DNA from: JAICUF01 sp038250675
GTDB lineage: Bacteria > Gemmatimonadota > Gemmatimonadetes > Gemmatimonadales > GWC2-71-9
NCBI GenBank assembly: GCA_038250675.1
Contig: JBBSCB010000011.1
Span: 1 to 64,000 of the forward strand
Direction of reading: 5' to 3'
DNA: 64,000 nt
Shown here: in pieces, positions 8,548 through 16,930 of the stretch
Position numbering within the stretch: position 1 is the first letter of the stretch
Layout of the letters: each line of letters opens with the position of its first letter
Position numbers and translations under genes: made by a program
The notes under the pieces: generated by a model
Database searches by the model: none
What the model was told of the DNA's origin: nothing
The model's input: only the letters and a program-made list of their open reading frames with translations

Positions 8548-9144
8548 CTACATCCGGTTCCGGGCCTTGGAGGCGACCCACCACCCCCCAGCTTCCGCCA
8601 GCACCGTGAGATCGGCCGCCTCCGGCGCCGTCCCTTCACCGACGATCCGCAACCCCGCCAGCGTCACCCGCATCGCCTCCTCCAGCCACCACGGATCCTC
8701 GGCGTAGCCCCGGCCCAGCACGACGCCGCGCATGGACCCCGACTTGAGCGCCAGACGCCCGCCACGCAGGAGGCTCAGCCCCGGCGCATCCGCCACACCG
8801 GCCGGCGGGTTGACCGCCACTAGGCTGACGCCGGGCGCCGCCGCCGCCACGCCAGCCCATTGGGCCGCGGGGCCGCCGACCAGTACCAGATACCCGCCCG
8901 GCCCGCCGAGTCCGGCGAGCGCGGCGATGGCGCTGCCGTCGAGCGCCGTCGGCGCCGCTGGCTCAGCCGGCGTGTCGCCCGTATCCAGGATGCCGTCGAC
9001 GATGCGGAACGCGCGGCCGCACGCCGGGCAGCCCAGCTCGCCCGCCAACACCGAACGCGCAACGACGTCCTCCGGGAGCAGCACGAGATACTGCTCCTCG
9101 TGGTCGGCCGGGCAGCGAAGATGATCGGTCAGCTCGATGAACAT
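8548..9144 (-). CDS. Trm112-like zinc-ribbon protein with degenerate Rossmann half
   Basis: A 198-aa protein of two parts. The N-terminus (1-55) looks like a Trm112p/UPF0434-type ribbon: C-P-A-D-H at residue 11 and G-C-P-A-C-G-R-A-F near residue 39, followed by the typical V-D-G-I-L. One metal pair is C-x-x-C and the other may be C11 with H15. The rest (about 80-195) resembles a class I methyltransferase fold, with strand-loop G-Y-L-V-L-V-G-G, but the acidic residues and D/E-x-G-x-G-x-G SAM motif are missing. Its catalytic role is therefore doubtful; it may be a partner subunit. It is the last gene of the queD-folE-peptidase run, 10 bases after the M23 gene. Confidence 0.65.
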   Translation of the reverse strand: MFIELTDHLRCPADHEEQYLVLLPEDVVARSVLAGELGCPACGRAFRIVDGILDTGDTPAEPAAPTALDGSAIAALAGLGGPGGYLVLVGGPAAQWAGVAAAAPGVSLVAVNPPAGVADAPGLSLLRGGRLALKSGSMRGVVLGRGYAEDPWWLEEAMRVTLAGLRIVGEGTAPEAADLTVLAEAGGWWVASKARNRM

Positions 9145-9154
9145 CGGCAGCGGA

Positions 9155-10729
9155 TCAGCGGAAGACGACCCAGCTCACCTTGCCCGGCACGACGCGCACC
9201 TTCCGGTAGACCTTGCGCCCGTTGATCGTGGTCCCGAGCACATAGGTCCCGGCCGGCACATCGCCCACGGCAAAGTGCTCACCGTAGAGCGGGTGGGAGT
9301 GCGCCCGGCTGCCGTACGTTTCGGCGTACGAGTAGGGCGTCTCGGCCGGCAGCGGCTTGCGAATGCCGTAGATGCGCGCCTGTTGCACCGGCTGCCCCGC
9401 GGAGTCGAAGACCTGACCGGCCACGATCCCGGTGCCGGCGAGCGGCGTGATCCAGAGCTCGGGATTGGTGGTGTATGGCGGGAACTTCTGCAGCGAGTCC
9501 ACGATAGCGCCGACCGAATCGGTGGGCGAGGCGTGAACCTCGAGGTGCAGGTGGTCGTTGGTGGCGCGACCGGTATTGCCGACCCGGCTGATTACCTGGC
9601 CGGCGACGACCCGCTCGCCCACCTGCACGAGCAGTGCAGAGTTGTGATAGTAGACCGAATAGATCCGGAGGCGGGGGCTGTCCGGCGCGGCTATGGTCGT
9701 GTCGTGGCGGATGGCCACGGTGAGCGCACCGGCTTCGGCCGGGCCCGCGTACACCACGGTGCCGTCCGCGATGGCGTGGACCGGCGTGCCGTCCGGATTG
9801 TTGAACTCGACCCCCTGATGCTGCTGGAAGTTGCCACCCATCGTCGAGCCGTAGCGGTAGGTCTGATCGATGTACGGGTTGTCGGCCGCGTCGATCGGCC
9901 GGCGGAACCAGGTGGTCAGCGGCGTCCGCGCAGTGGCCAGCGTGCCGCCGGCCCTGGGCCGCGGGCAGGCCCACTGGCTCTGCGCGGTGTGCAGGCCGCA
10001 CCGCGACTTGACGTAGGCGTGGCGACGGAGAAACGTCAGTGCCCACTCCGCGTCGGTGGGCTCGGGAATCCGCGCGGGCGTGAAGCGCCAGCCGCGATCG
10101 TAGCTGAGCCGTCCCCCGCCCCGGAGCGTCGAGAGCGCCGCGATGGCGCGCGGTGCGTTCCGGTGCATCGACGTCACGTACTCGCTGGGCAGCAGCACCA
10201 GCGCCGTGTCGGCGGGGCCACGGGCGGCGGGGCCGACGCTGTCCACGATGGCGGTCCAGTGGTCGCCGTCGTCGGTGGTGATCTGGAGCCCGTCGGCGGT
10301 GGCGATCACGGTAGTGTCACCCAGGGTGACGATCCCGTCCGGGACGACGTACTGCCATTCCGGGCCCAGCTCGCGCAGGGTCCAGTTGCGCCAGGTGCGG
10401 CCGTCGTCCAGGGACAGGCCCCAGCCGTTGCCCACGGTGCCATACCAGATTTCGCCGCGCGGGCCAAAGGCGATGGCGTTGACGAAGTCCCACGAAATCG
10501 CCGTGCGGGTGGTATCGCTCCGGATCCGCTCCCAGCGGGTGGAATCGGCGCGGAGCCGGAAGATCCCGCGTCCGTAGGTGCCGACCCAGACACCGCCAGC
10601 GTGGTCCTGCGTCGCGGCCAGCACATGCACGCCCCAACCGCTGCTGTCCGGCAGGGCGGGAATGGCGGTCTGGGCGGCCAGCGGAGCCGCCGCCAGAGCG
10701 ATGGCGGCGGCAAGAGCGAGTCGCGACAT
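9155..10729 (-). CDS. Beta-propeller/M23 metallopeptidase fusion, exported
   Basis: A 524-aa exported protein. The signal peptide ends at A-P-L-A-A-Q (about residue 20). Residues about 25-270 contain propeller-like repeats (G-V-W-V-G-T-Y-G-R-G-I-F-R-L, E-I-W-Y-G-T-V-G-N-G-W-G), like two-component-regulator propellers. Residues about 290-420 form an M23/LytM-type fold, with Q-H-Q-G-V-E-F near 304, G-T-P-V-H-A-I-A-D-G-T-V-V-Y-A-G and H-L-H-L-E-V-H. The metal site shows Glu where M23 enzymes normally have Asp (H-x3-D). The C-terminal 95 residues resemble a carboxypeptidase regulatory Ig-like domain. It probably binds or cuts peptidoglycan. GGAGGT lies 5 bases before ATG 10729. It follows folE by 19 bases. 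Confidence 0.85.
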   Translation of the reverse strand: MSRLALAAAIALAAAPLAAQTAIPALPDSSGWGVHVLAATQDHAGGVWVGTYGRGIFRLRADSTRWERIRSDTTRTAISWDFVNAIAFGPRGEIWYGTVGNGWGLSLDDGRTWRNWTLRELGPEWQYVVPDGIVTLGDTTVIATADGLQITTDDGDHWTAIVDSVGPAARGPADTALVLLPSEYVTSMHRNAPRAIAALSTLRGGGRLSYDRGWRFTPARIPEPTDAEWALTFLRRHAYVKSRCGLHTAQSQWACPRPRAGGTLATARTPLTTWFRRPIDAADNPYIDQTYRYGSTMGGNFQQHQGVEFNNPDGTPVHAIADGTVVYAGPAEAGALTVAIRHDTTIAAPDSPRLRIYSVYYHNSALLVQVGERVVAGQVISRVGNTGRATNDHLHLEVHASPTDSVGAIVDSLQKFPPYTTNPELWITPLAGTGIVAGQVFDSAGQPVQQARIYGIRKPLPAETPYSYAETYGSRAHSHPLYGEHFAVGDVPAGTYVLGTTINGRKVYRKVRVVPGKVSWVVFR

Positions 10730-10748
10730 GGGAGACCTCCGGGAGCGG

Positions 10749-11396
10749 CTAGACGGCCGGGTGATAGTGGGCAAGCCGCAGGAATTCATCGCGGGTCTTG
10801 GGATCATCGCGGAAGGAGCCGCGCAAGGCGCTGGTGACGGTGCGTGAATTCTGCTTTTCCACGCCCCGCATCATCATGCAGAAATGCGCCGCCTCGATGA
10901 CGACGCCCACACCGCGCGGCTGCAGCACCTCGATGAGCGAATCGGCAATCTGATCGGTGAGGCGCTCCTGGACCTGGAGGCGCCGCGCGAACACGTCCAC
11001 CACCCGCGCGATCTTGGACAGGCCGACGATCCGGCCATCGGGAATGTAGGCCACGTGGGCCCGCCCGAAGAACGGCAGCATGTGGTGCTCGCACATGGAA
11101 TAGAGCTCGATGTCGCGCACCAGGATCATGCTGTCATGGGTTTCCTCGAACACCGCGTCACCGATGGCATCGGCAACCGAAAGGCGGTATCCCTGGGTGA
11201 GAAACCGCAGCGAGGCCTCCACCCGCTCGGGCGTCTTCCGGAGCCCGTCGCGGGCCGGATTTTCGCCGAGGGCGCTCAGGATCCGGCGTATGTCCTCGAC
11301 GAAGGCGTACGCGGGCAGTTCCCCTTCCGACGGCACGTCCACAGTGGACTTGTCGGCCGTGGCGAGCGACGATTCAACCGCCTTGATATTCGACAT
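10749..11396 (-). CDS. folE: GTP cyclohydrolase I
   Basis: A 215-aa enzyme that converts GTP to 7,8-dihydroneopterin triphosphate, the first step to folate, and also to queuosine precursors. The zinc/active-site motif C-E-H-H is at about residue 102, and the second zinc Cys lies in A-A-H-F-C-M-M-M-R-G. G-L-S-K-I-A-R and the T-P-E-R-V substrate pocket are present. Length matches the family (about 190-220). The ATG at 11396 lies inside the end of queD, with a 23-base overlap between the genes, so translation is coupled. Pairing with a QueD/PTPS enzyme suggests a shared dihydroneopterin-triphosphate pathway. Confidence 0.96.
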   Translation of the reverse strand: MSNIKAVESSLATADKSTVDVPSEGELPAYAFVEDIRRILSALGENPARDGLRKTPERVEASLRFLTQGYRLSVADAIGDAVFEETHDSMILVRDIELYSMCEHHMLPFFGRAHVAYIPDGRIVGLSKIARVVDVFARRLQVQERLTDQIADSLIEVLQPRGVGVVIEAAHFCMMMRGVEKQNSRTVTSALRGSFRDDPKTRDEFLRLAHYHPAV

Positions 11397-11787
11397 AGTT
11401 CCTCGGCGTTTCCCAGAGGCGCAGGTGCAGGTCGAGCGCGGCCGGCAGTCGGGGCCGCAGCTCCCGCCAGCAGACGAGCGCGATATTTTCGGCCGTGGGG
11501 TTGAGATCCTGGAACCACGGCACGTCGACGTTGAGATTGTGATGATCGAGGCGGGCCAGCAGGGCCTCGTCCACCAGCGCGTCGAGGCGCTGGAGATCCA
11601 TGACGTAGCCGGTCTCCGGATCGATCTCCCCTTCCACGGTGACGTCCAGCTCGTAATTGTGGCCGTGGAAGTTGGGGTTATTGCATACACCGAACGTGGT
11701 CCGGTTCCACTCGGCGCTACGGTCGGGGTTGTGCAGGCGATGCGCGGCGTTGAAATGCACACGCCGAGTCACGGCGCAACGGGCCAT
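11374..11787 (-). CDS. queD: 6-carboxytetrahydropterin synthase (QueD/PTPS family)
   Basis: A 137-aa enzyme acting on dihydroneopterin triphosphate, the FolE product. QueD makes 6-carboxytetrahydropterin for queuosine; PTPS paralogues make pyruvoyl-tetrahydropterin. The zinc histidines are seen in H-F-N-A-A-H-R-L (H16) and N-F-H-G-H-N-Y-E-L, and the catalytic Cys in G-V-C-N-N-P. ATG 11787 is chosen because the protein fold begins there and a GAGGA box lies upstream. queD is first in a run queD-folE-M23-Trm112-like. No queC, queE or queF is present in the window, so queuosine against other pterin use is open. Confidence 0.9.
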   Translation of the reverse strand: MARCAVTRRVHFNAAHRLHNPDRSAEWNRTTFGVCNNPNFHGHNYELDVTVEGEIDPETGYVMDLQRLDALVDEALLARLDHHNLNVDVPWFQDLNPTAENIALVCWRELRPRLPAALDLHLRLWETPRNYVEYQGG

Positions 11788-11840
11788 GCGGAGTCCTCGT
11801 TCGGGTACCGCGGAAGATGCCGTGGGGCGGGCCGGAACGC

Positions 11841-11862
11841 AAAACGCCGGCGGAAGCCGGCG
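11841..11862 (-). terminator. Terminator-like hairpin with U-tract in the queD leader
   Basis: Read on the minus strand, CGCCGGC-TTCC-GCCGGCG is a perfect 7-bp stem with a 4-base loop, followed at once by TTTT. This is the classic intrinsic-terminator form. It lies 54 bases before the queD start, so it either stops transcription coming from upstream or works as an attenuator for queD-folE. Confidence 0.6.
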
Positions 11863-12086
11863 CGGGGTGCGGAACGACAACGAAGAGGATTATTGAAGCC
11901 CAATGAGAATTCTCGGCACCCTCACCATAACATCTGTCTTCCCCCGAGGGGCATGACATCAGCCACAGCATTTGGGCCCACACTGGACCTGTTGGCTCAA
12001 TAATGTGTCTCCCCGCTGCCGTCCGCTTGATTAAGATAGGAACCGGGTTCACCGCGGTCAACCATCCACCGTCCGGGAGCGCTTCC
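11863..12086. other. AT-richer intergenic region before queD and the small membrane gene
   Basis: This stretch between the queD leader hairpin and the GTG at 12087 holds no plausible gene. It is clearly more AT-rich than its surroundings, with T/A-rich patches at 11880-11960 and 11995-12045. It should hold divergent promoters for queD (minus) and the DUF5670-like gene (plus). I compared the minus-strand sequence with the preQ1 and folate riboswitch patterns I know and saw no convincing match. Confidence 0.45.
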
Positions 12087-12242
12087 GTGGCCCTCTTTGT
12101 CGTCGCCGTCGTGTCACTGCTGGCCTGGCTCTATCTGGCATTCCTGCATCCGGTGGCGCACGGCGCCGTGCACCTCCTGCTGGCCCTTGGCGTCGTGGTG
12201 CTGGTGCGCTGGTGGGCGCTCCGGGACCAGGCGCGGGGGTGA
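12087..12242 (+). CDS. Small DUF5670/lmo0937-like membrane protein
   Basis: A 51-aa protein with two transmembrane helices: a first of about 17 hydrophobic residues (A-L-F-V-V-A-V-V-S-L-L-A-W-L-Y-L), a short H-P-V-A-H-G turn, and a second (V-H-L-L-L-A-L-G-V-V-V-L-V-R-W-W). The hydrophobic hairpin with a final R-x-W pattern fits the lmo0937/DUF5670 family. The GTG start at 12087 has GGGAG about 8 bases upstream. A longer reading from 12003 lacks this and adds a non-family N-terminus. Function is unknown. Confidence 0.65.
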   Translation: MALFVVAVVSLLAWLYLAFLHPVAHGAVHLLLALGVVVLVRWWALRDQARG

Positions 12243-12274
12243 CTGCGGAGCCAGGGATGCTCGACCGGCTGGAC

Positions 12275-12294
12275 GAGCGCCGCGGCTGGCGCTC
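12275..12294. terminator. Short hairpin between convergent genes
   Basis: GAGCGCC-GCGGCT-GGCGCTC forms a 7-bp perfect stem with a 6-base loop, between the end of the small membrane gene (plus) and the GNAT gene (minus). It overlaps the last two bases of the GNAT stop codon. There is no T-tract, so it is only a candidate bidirectional terminator. Confidence 0.3.
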
Positions 12295-13252
12295 AGATCT
12301 CCCAGTTGGACATCACCACGCCCTGGGTGAGCACGGGCTCCGAATACCGGTCCAGCGTCATGCGGAGATCGGTCCAGTGCACCCGGAACCCGTCGCGCAC
12401 GAGCTGCAAGTAGGCGGGGCCAAACGCCGTCTGGCAGCGCATCGACACGCGGCGCAGCCGCTCGCCCCCCGCCGCCGCCTGCACCGCGTCCACGACGGCG
12501 CCGAAGGCGGGTAGATCGAGCGCCACGACCTTGAGGATCCTCACCTCATCGCGCGGCCGGCCCGCGGCCAGCGGTGCCGAATGCCAGAGCGCGAACGCCA
12601 CCAGCGCTCCGTCGCGGCGGATCAGCGTCGTATCCCCCAGCCGAAGCTCATGTGTCAGCGTCAGTTCGCGGGTGAAGTCCACGCCGGCGGAGAGGCGGGC
12701 GGTGAGCCTCTGGCATTGGGCGACGCGCTCGTGATAGTCGCCCGCGGCGTCACCGAGGCGCTCCGGCGCGGGGCCGATGCGCCGCCCCGCTTCACGGATC
12801 AGCGTGACGGTGAGGTGTCCCGGCACCAGTGACAGGCGGCTGTAGAAGCCGATATTGTCCACCGTGCGCGGCATCGTCTCCAGCCCGATGGTGGTCGCGC
12901 CCTGCGCCATGAGCCATTCGATGCCGCTCTGCACCATCGTGGTGCCGAGCCCGTGGCCCTGGCGATCGGGCCGGACGGCGAGCGGCCCCATCCATCCCTC
13001 GACGCCTGATTGGTGCACCATGTTGAAGCCGGCGAGCTGCCCGTCGCCGTCGCGCCAGATCATGGCGCCGGGTCCCGCGTCCTCGATCGCGTAGCGCCAC
13101 ACCAGTGGATTGAGGTGCGGTACACGCACGCCGACGAGCCCATCCCGGCTGTACCGATCGGTGAACGACTCGGAGAAGATCCGGTTGAGCGCGTCCACGT
13201 CCTGGAGCGTCGCTCGTTCCGGCCCCTGGGGTGTGCGGTCAGGCCGCCACAT
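12293..13252 (-). CDS. GNAT family N-acetyltransferase
   Basis: A 319-aa protein. The first GNAT domain (about residues 10-150) has the acetyl-CoA loop A-V-R-P-D-R-Q-G-H-G-L-G. The second half (about 170-319) looks like a diverged second GNAT-like lobe, so this is a tandem-type acetyltransferase. The substrate is unknown. The start at ATG 13252 is chosen because GGGAGG lies 5 bases upstream; an upstream in-frame ATG at 13273 is weaker. The gene overlaps the end of sbcC by 14 bases, so it is read as the last gene of the sbcD-sbcC run. Confidence 0.8.
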   Translation of the reverse strand: MWRPDRTPQGPERATLQDVDALNRIFSESFTDRYSRDGLVGVRVPHLNPLVWRYAIEDAGPGAMIWRDGDGQLAGFNMVHQSGVEGWMGPLAVRPDRQGHGLGTTMVQSGIEWLMAQGATTIGLETMPRTVDNIGFYSRLSLVPGHLTVTLIREAGRRIGPAPERLGDAAGDYHERVAQCQRLTARLSAGVDFTRELTLTHELRLGDTTLIRRDGALVAFALWHSAPLAAGRPRDEVRILKVVALDLPAFGAVVDAVQAAAGGERLRRVSMRCQTAFGPAYLQLVRDGFRVHWTDLRMTLDRYSEPVLTQGVVMSNWEI

Positions 13253-15659
13253 CCCGTCCTCCCAGCGGCTCATCGCGGACGGTGGCGACGCCCCGGGAGA
13301 CATCGTACCCCACCCGGATGACGCGGTCGAAGCCCTCGCGCACGGCGTCGATGTGCGTGATCAGGATGACCTGGGGGAACCGGTCCGCCAGGTTTCGCAG
13401 GAGGTCCACCACCGCCGTCCGCCGCTCCTCGTCGAGCGAGCCGAAGATTTCATCGAGGATCAGCAGCGACAGCGGCTGACCCGCGCGGTCGGCGATCATC
13501 TGGCTGATGGCGAGGCGGAGCGCCAGGTTGGAGACGTCCTCCTCGCCGCCGGAGATGACCGTCTTGGGGTCGCCATCGTCCAGCAGCGTGGCCATGTAGT
13601 TCTCGTCGAGCTCGAGGTCGGTGTAGCGGCCGTTGGTGAGATCGCGGACGAACGACGAGGCCAGCTCGCCCAGCTCGGGGCGCAGCGCCTGGTTGAGGTC
13701 CGTCCGCAGCTCGGACAGCGCGCGATCGAGCTCCTGGTGCAGCGTCAGCTCGCCTGCGACGTGCGCGGCCTGCCGCTTTCGTTCGGCCACGTCTTCGCGG
13801 CGGCGCACCACCGCCGCCAGTGCCTCGGCCGCGGACGCCTCCTCCGCGCGCGCCCGCACGAGCGCGACCTCCGCATCGCGCCGGGTCGACTCGGCGCGCT
13901 GGGCGGCATCCCGCAGCGTGGTGAACGCCGCCTCGGTAAACCCGAGCCCGCTCAGCCGCGACCCGAGATCCGCCAGCCGGGTGTCGCAGCCCTGCGCCTC
14001 GGTCACCGCCTCGTCCGCGGCGGCGCCCAGTGCATCCGCCCGCTCCGCCGTGCCTTCGAGCCGTGAGACCGTGAGCGCCATCGGCTCCAGCGCACGGATG
14101 GCGCGGCGCACCTCGTCGTGCGGCACCGGATCGTACGCCGCAGCGGACGCGCTGGCCGCCGCGGTGAGCTCGCGCTGGCGCGTCTGCAGGTGACCCCGTT
14201 CCTCGTCGAGTCGGCGGCGTTCGGCCAGGCGCGCCTCGACGGTCGCCTGCACGGCAACCGCGTCCGAAAGCTCGCGATCGAGCCGTGTCCGCGCGTCCTC
14301 CTGGGCCACGAGATCGGCGGGCTCCTGCTCGAGTTGCTCGACCCGCAGGCGGAAGTACTGCCCGTTGCCGCGCACCGCCTCGAGCTGGCGGTCGAGCAGC
14401 TCGAGCACCGTGTCGAACTCGCGCTCGAGCGGCCGGGCGCAGGTGGGGCACGCGCCGCCCTCGCCGGCGGCGACGATGCGGTCCCGTTGCTCCTTGAGCT
14501 CCTGATACTGGTCCCGCAGCGTGCGCAACTGGGTATCGGCGTCCTGACGGTCCCGCACCCACGTCGTGCGGCGCTCCTCCGCCGCCAGGGTCAGCGCGGT
14601 CAGCTCGGCGCGGAGCGCACTCACCCGCTCACGCGCGGCCACGGCGGCGGCGGGCAGCGGCAGCGCAGCGATGCGCGGCTCGAGTTCCCTGAGCCGGCCC
14701 CGCACCGCCTCGAGCTGTGCCACCGCGCCCCGCTGCGCGTTGTACGCCGCGGCCTCCGCCTCGTAGCGCACTGCCTCCGCCTGCAGCGCGGCCAGCGGCT
14801 CCAGCTGCCGCCGCGCCGCTTCGAGGCCCGCGCGCGCGGCCGCGGCATCGGTGGCCTGGCGCCGGAGCGTCTCGGCCTTGTCCCGGCTGGCGCGGAGCTG
14901 CGCCTCGGCAACGCGCCGCTCCGCGTCCAGCGCCCGGGCCGTATCCCGCGATTGCTGCACCGCCGCCCACCGCGGCAGCACGTCGGCCAGCGCTTCATCG
15001 GCCGTGGCCAGCGCCGACGCGGCAGCGGTGGCCGCGCCCTGCGCCACAGTGACCCGCTCGCGCGCGCGACGATCCTCCGCCTCCAGGGCCTCGGAGTCCG
15101 GCAGTCCGGTCTGCAGTGCTTCGAGCCGGGCCTTGAGCGCCGCACGCCGCTCCTTCAGCCGGTCCTGCGCGGTGCGAATGCGTTCGTAGCCCAGCACCCG
15201 CGAGAGGAACTGCGCTCGATCGGCGGGCGACATTGCAGCCATGACCGCGAGTTCCTTCTGGCCGGTGAAGTAGGTGTTGAAGAACTCGTCACGCGTCATC
15301 CCCAGCAGGCGCGTCACCCGCTCGGTCACCGCGCCGATGCTGTTGGCGATCGGTGCCGCCTGGCCGTCCTGATAGAGTTCGGCGCCGTGCAGATTGCGGA
15401 CGACGCGATAGTGGTGCGCGCCGAGTGTGAACTCGAGCTCCACTTCGACCTTGGCGCGGGGCGGCGCGCCCCGCCGCCGGATGCTGTCCTTGCTGCCGCG
15501 GGCGGCGGCGGTCCCGTACATCGCCCAGGCGATTGCCTCGAGCAGCGTCGTCTTGCCCGCGCCGTTGGGTCCCACGATGCCGGTGAGCCCCGCGCCGAGC
15601 ACGAGCTCAGTGTCTTCGTGCTGCCGGAAATTGACGAGGTGGACGCGGTTGATGAGCAT
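13239..15659 (-). CDS. sbcC: SbcC/Rad50-like nuclease complex ATPase
   Basis: An 806-aa SMC-like ATPase, the partner of SbcD in the complex that trims DNA ends and cuts hairpins. Walker A is G-P-N-G-A-G-K-T-T (residues 30-38, K36). Two long coiled coils flank a zinc hook, C-P-T-C near residue 403. The ABC signature is V-I-S-G-G-E-E-D near 703, and Walker B is L-S-L-L-I-L-D-E-I-F-G-S-L-D near 733. It is shorter than E. coli SbcC (1048 aa) but near Rad50 of many bacteria and archaea. The ATG overlaps the stop of sbcD (TGATG), so the pair is co-translated. Confidence 0.94.
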   Translation of the reverse strand: MLINRVHLVNFRQHEDTELVLGAGLTGIVGPNGAGKTTLLEAIAWAMYGTAAARGSKDSIRRRGAPPRAKVEVELEFTLGAHHYRVVRNLHGAELYQDGQAAPIANSIGAVTERVTRLLGMTRDEFFNTYFTGQKELAVMAAMSPADRAQFLSRVLGYERIRTAQDRLKERRAALKARLEALQTGLPDSEALEAEDRRARERVTVAQGAATAAASALATADEALADVLPRWAAVQQSRDTARALDAERRVAEAQLRASRDKAETLRRQATDAAAARAGLEAARRQLEPLAALQAEAVRYEAEAAAYNAQRGAVAQLEAVRGRLRELEPRIAALPLPAAAVAARERVSALRAELTALTLAAEERRTTWVRDRQDADTQLRTLRDQYQELKEQRDRIVAAGEGGACPTCARPLEREFDTVLELLDRQLEAVRGNGQYFRLRVEQLEQEPADLVAQEDARTRLDRELSDAVAVQATVEARLAERRRLDEERGHLQTRQRELTAAASASAAAYDPVPHDEVRRAIRALEPMALTVSRLEGTAERADALGAAADEAVTEAQGCDTRLADLGSRLSGLGFTEAAFTTLRDAAQRAESTRRDAEVALVRARAEEASAAEALAAVVRRREDVAERKRQAAHVAGELTLHQELDRALSELRTDLNQALRPELGELASSFVRDLTNGRYTDLELDENYMATLLDDGDPKTVISGGEEDVSNLALRLAISQMIADRAGQPLSLLILDEIFGSLDEERRTAVVDLLRNLADRFPQVILITHIDAVREGFDRVIRVGYDVSRGVATVRDEPLGGRDVAA

Positions 15660-16837
15660 CAGGCGTCGGTCAGGTCCCGCTCGACCGTGTCGACCAGCTC
15701 GGTGCCGAGCGTGACGAAGCGCTCGCGGTCCACGCCGGCAGGCAGCGCGCGCTCGACGAGGTAGTCGTGGACCAGCTCCGGGAGCGTGCGCCGCCGGCCG
15801 GGCGCGCCGCTGCCCACGAGCCGGTGCACCTCCGGGCGGCGGACGTCGAGGTGAAAGTGCAGTGCCGCGGCCTTGAGCGCCCGGATCGCCGTGTGGTCCA
15901 GCTCGCGCGCCACGTGGCGAGGCACATCGCGCACGACCAGGCGCACCACCTGGTCCGCGATGCCGCCGGGCGCCGCACCCACCCGCTCGGCGATGAGCGT
16001 GTCGAGCGCGGCGGCGTCCAGTCCCTCCCCGGCGATGGCCGGCAGGTCGAGAATCCGGCGGACCGGCGTGACCGGCCGACGCTCGACGGTTCCGGTCGAG
16101 AGGTCCGCCAGCAGCCAGCCCTTGCCACTCACCTGCCGGCCGGCCTCGTCCCGCAGCTCGCCCCAGCAGTTGGAGCTGACGTACTCCAGGGCGCCGGCGT
16201 ACCAGGCGCGCGGCGCCACCTCGTGCTGGACGTGATAGTGGCCCAGCGCGACATAGCTCCAGTCCTCCGCGACGAGGTCCGCCGCCCCGAGGACGGCACC
16301 GCCGTATTCCACCGCAGTGCGGTCACCGGGAAACACCCCCTCGATCTCGCCATGGAGCACGAGCACCTGATGGCGCTCGGCGCCCTCCGGGCGAAGCAAC
16401 GGCCGCTCCGCGCCCACCAAGGCCTGATGCGGCACGGCGAAGATGCTGAGGTCGAGTGACGGGTAGACGAGGCGGCGCGCGTCGTCCGCGGCGACGTCCA
16501 CGCCCAGCTCCTCGAACAGCCGGAGAATCGACCCGGTCTCGGCCGAACGGGGCGTGTCGTGATTGCCGGCGATGAGCACCACGGGCGCGTCCGGGAGCGC
16601 CTCGCGGAGGCGCTGGAACTGGCGAAACGCGAAGACGATCGCGGCATTGGTGGGCCGAACGGAATGGAAGAGATCGCCGGCGATCACGACGGCGTCGGGC
16701 CGGGCGGCGATCACGCCGTCGATGGCGCTGCGGAATGCGGCGGCGACGTCCGCCTCCCGCTGGTTGATGCCACCCGACGTCTGGCGATGGTACTGGCGGA
16801 TCCCGAGGTGAGGATCGGCGATGTGCGCGAGTTTCAC
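15659..16837 (-). CDS. sbcD: SbcD/Mre11-like exonuclease
   Basis: A 392-aa metallophosphoesterase of the Mre11/SbcD type. Motif I is A-D-P-H-L-G (D8, H10), then V-I-A-G-D-L-F-H-S, then I-A-G-N-H-D, and a later G-H-Y-H-V. These are the standard manganese-binding residues, all present. It works with SbcC to resect and nick DNA ends. The start is GTG 16837 because the family N-terminus K-L-A-H-I-A-D begins there; longer readings run through the promoter region of the divergent ClC gene. It is first in the run sbcD-sbcC-GNAT. Confidence 0.94.
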   Translation of the reverse strand: MKLAHIADPHLGIRQYHRQTSGGINQREADVAAAFRSAIDGVIAARPDAVVIAGDLFHSVRPTNAAIVFAFRQFQRLREALPDAPVVLIAGNHDTPRSAETGSILRLFEELGVDVAADDARRLVYPSLDLSIFAVPHQALVGAERPLLRPEGAERHQVLVLHGEIEGVFPGDRTAVEYGGAVLGAADLVAEDWSYVALGHYHVQHEVAPRAWYAGALEYVSSNCWGELRDEAGRQVSGKGWLLADLSTGTVERRPVTPVRRILDLPAIAGEGLDAAALDTLIAERVGAAPGGIADQVVRLVVRDVPRHVARELDHTAIRALKAAALHFHLDVRRPEVHRLVGSGAPGRRRTLPELVHDYLVERALPAGVDRERFVTLGTELVDTVERDLTDA

Positions 16838-16930
16838 GCGTGGAGAATGGGGCTGGCGGGACCGAAGAGCAAGGCGTCCGCGGGCGCGACGCTTGCCCAC
16901 GATCAGGAGGCACGCTAGGATCGGCGGGCC

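Noticed and set aside
9137..10837. Plus-strand open frame over the M23 peptidase
   Set aside because: Same reasoning: antisense composition bias; the peptidase has a signal peptide, ribosome binding site and motifs.
12003..12086. Longer start for the small DUF5670-like protein
   Set aside because: It adds a basic non-membrane N-terminus and lacks the GGGAG box that precedes GTG 12087.
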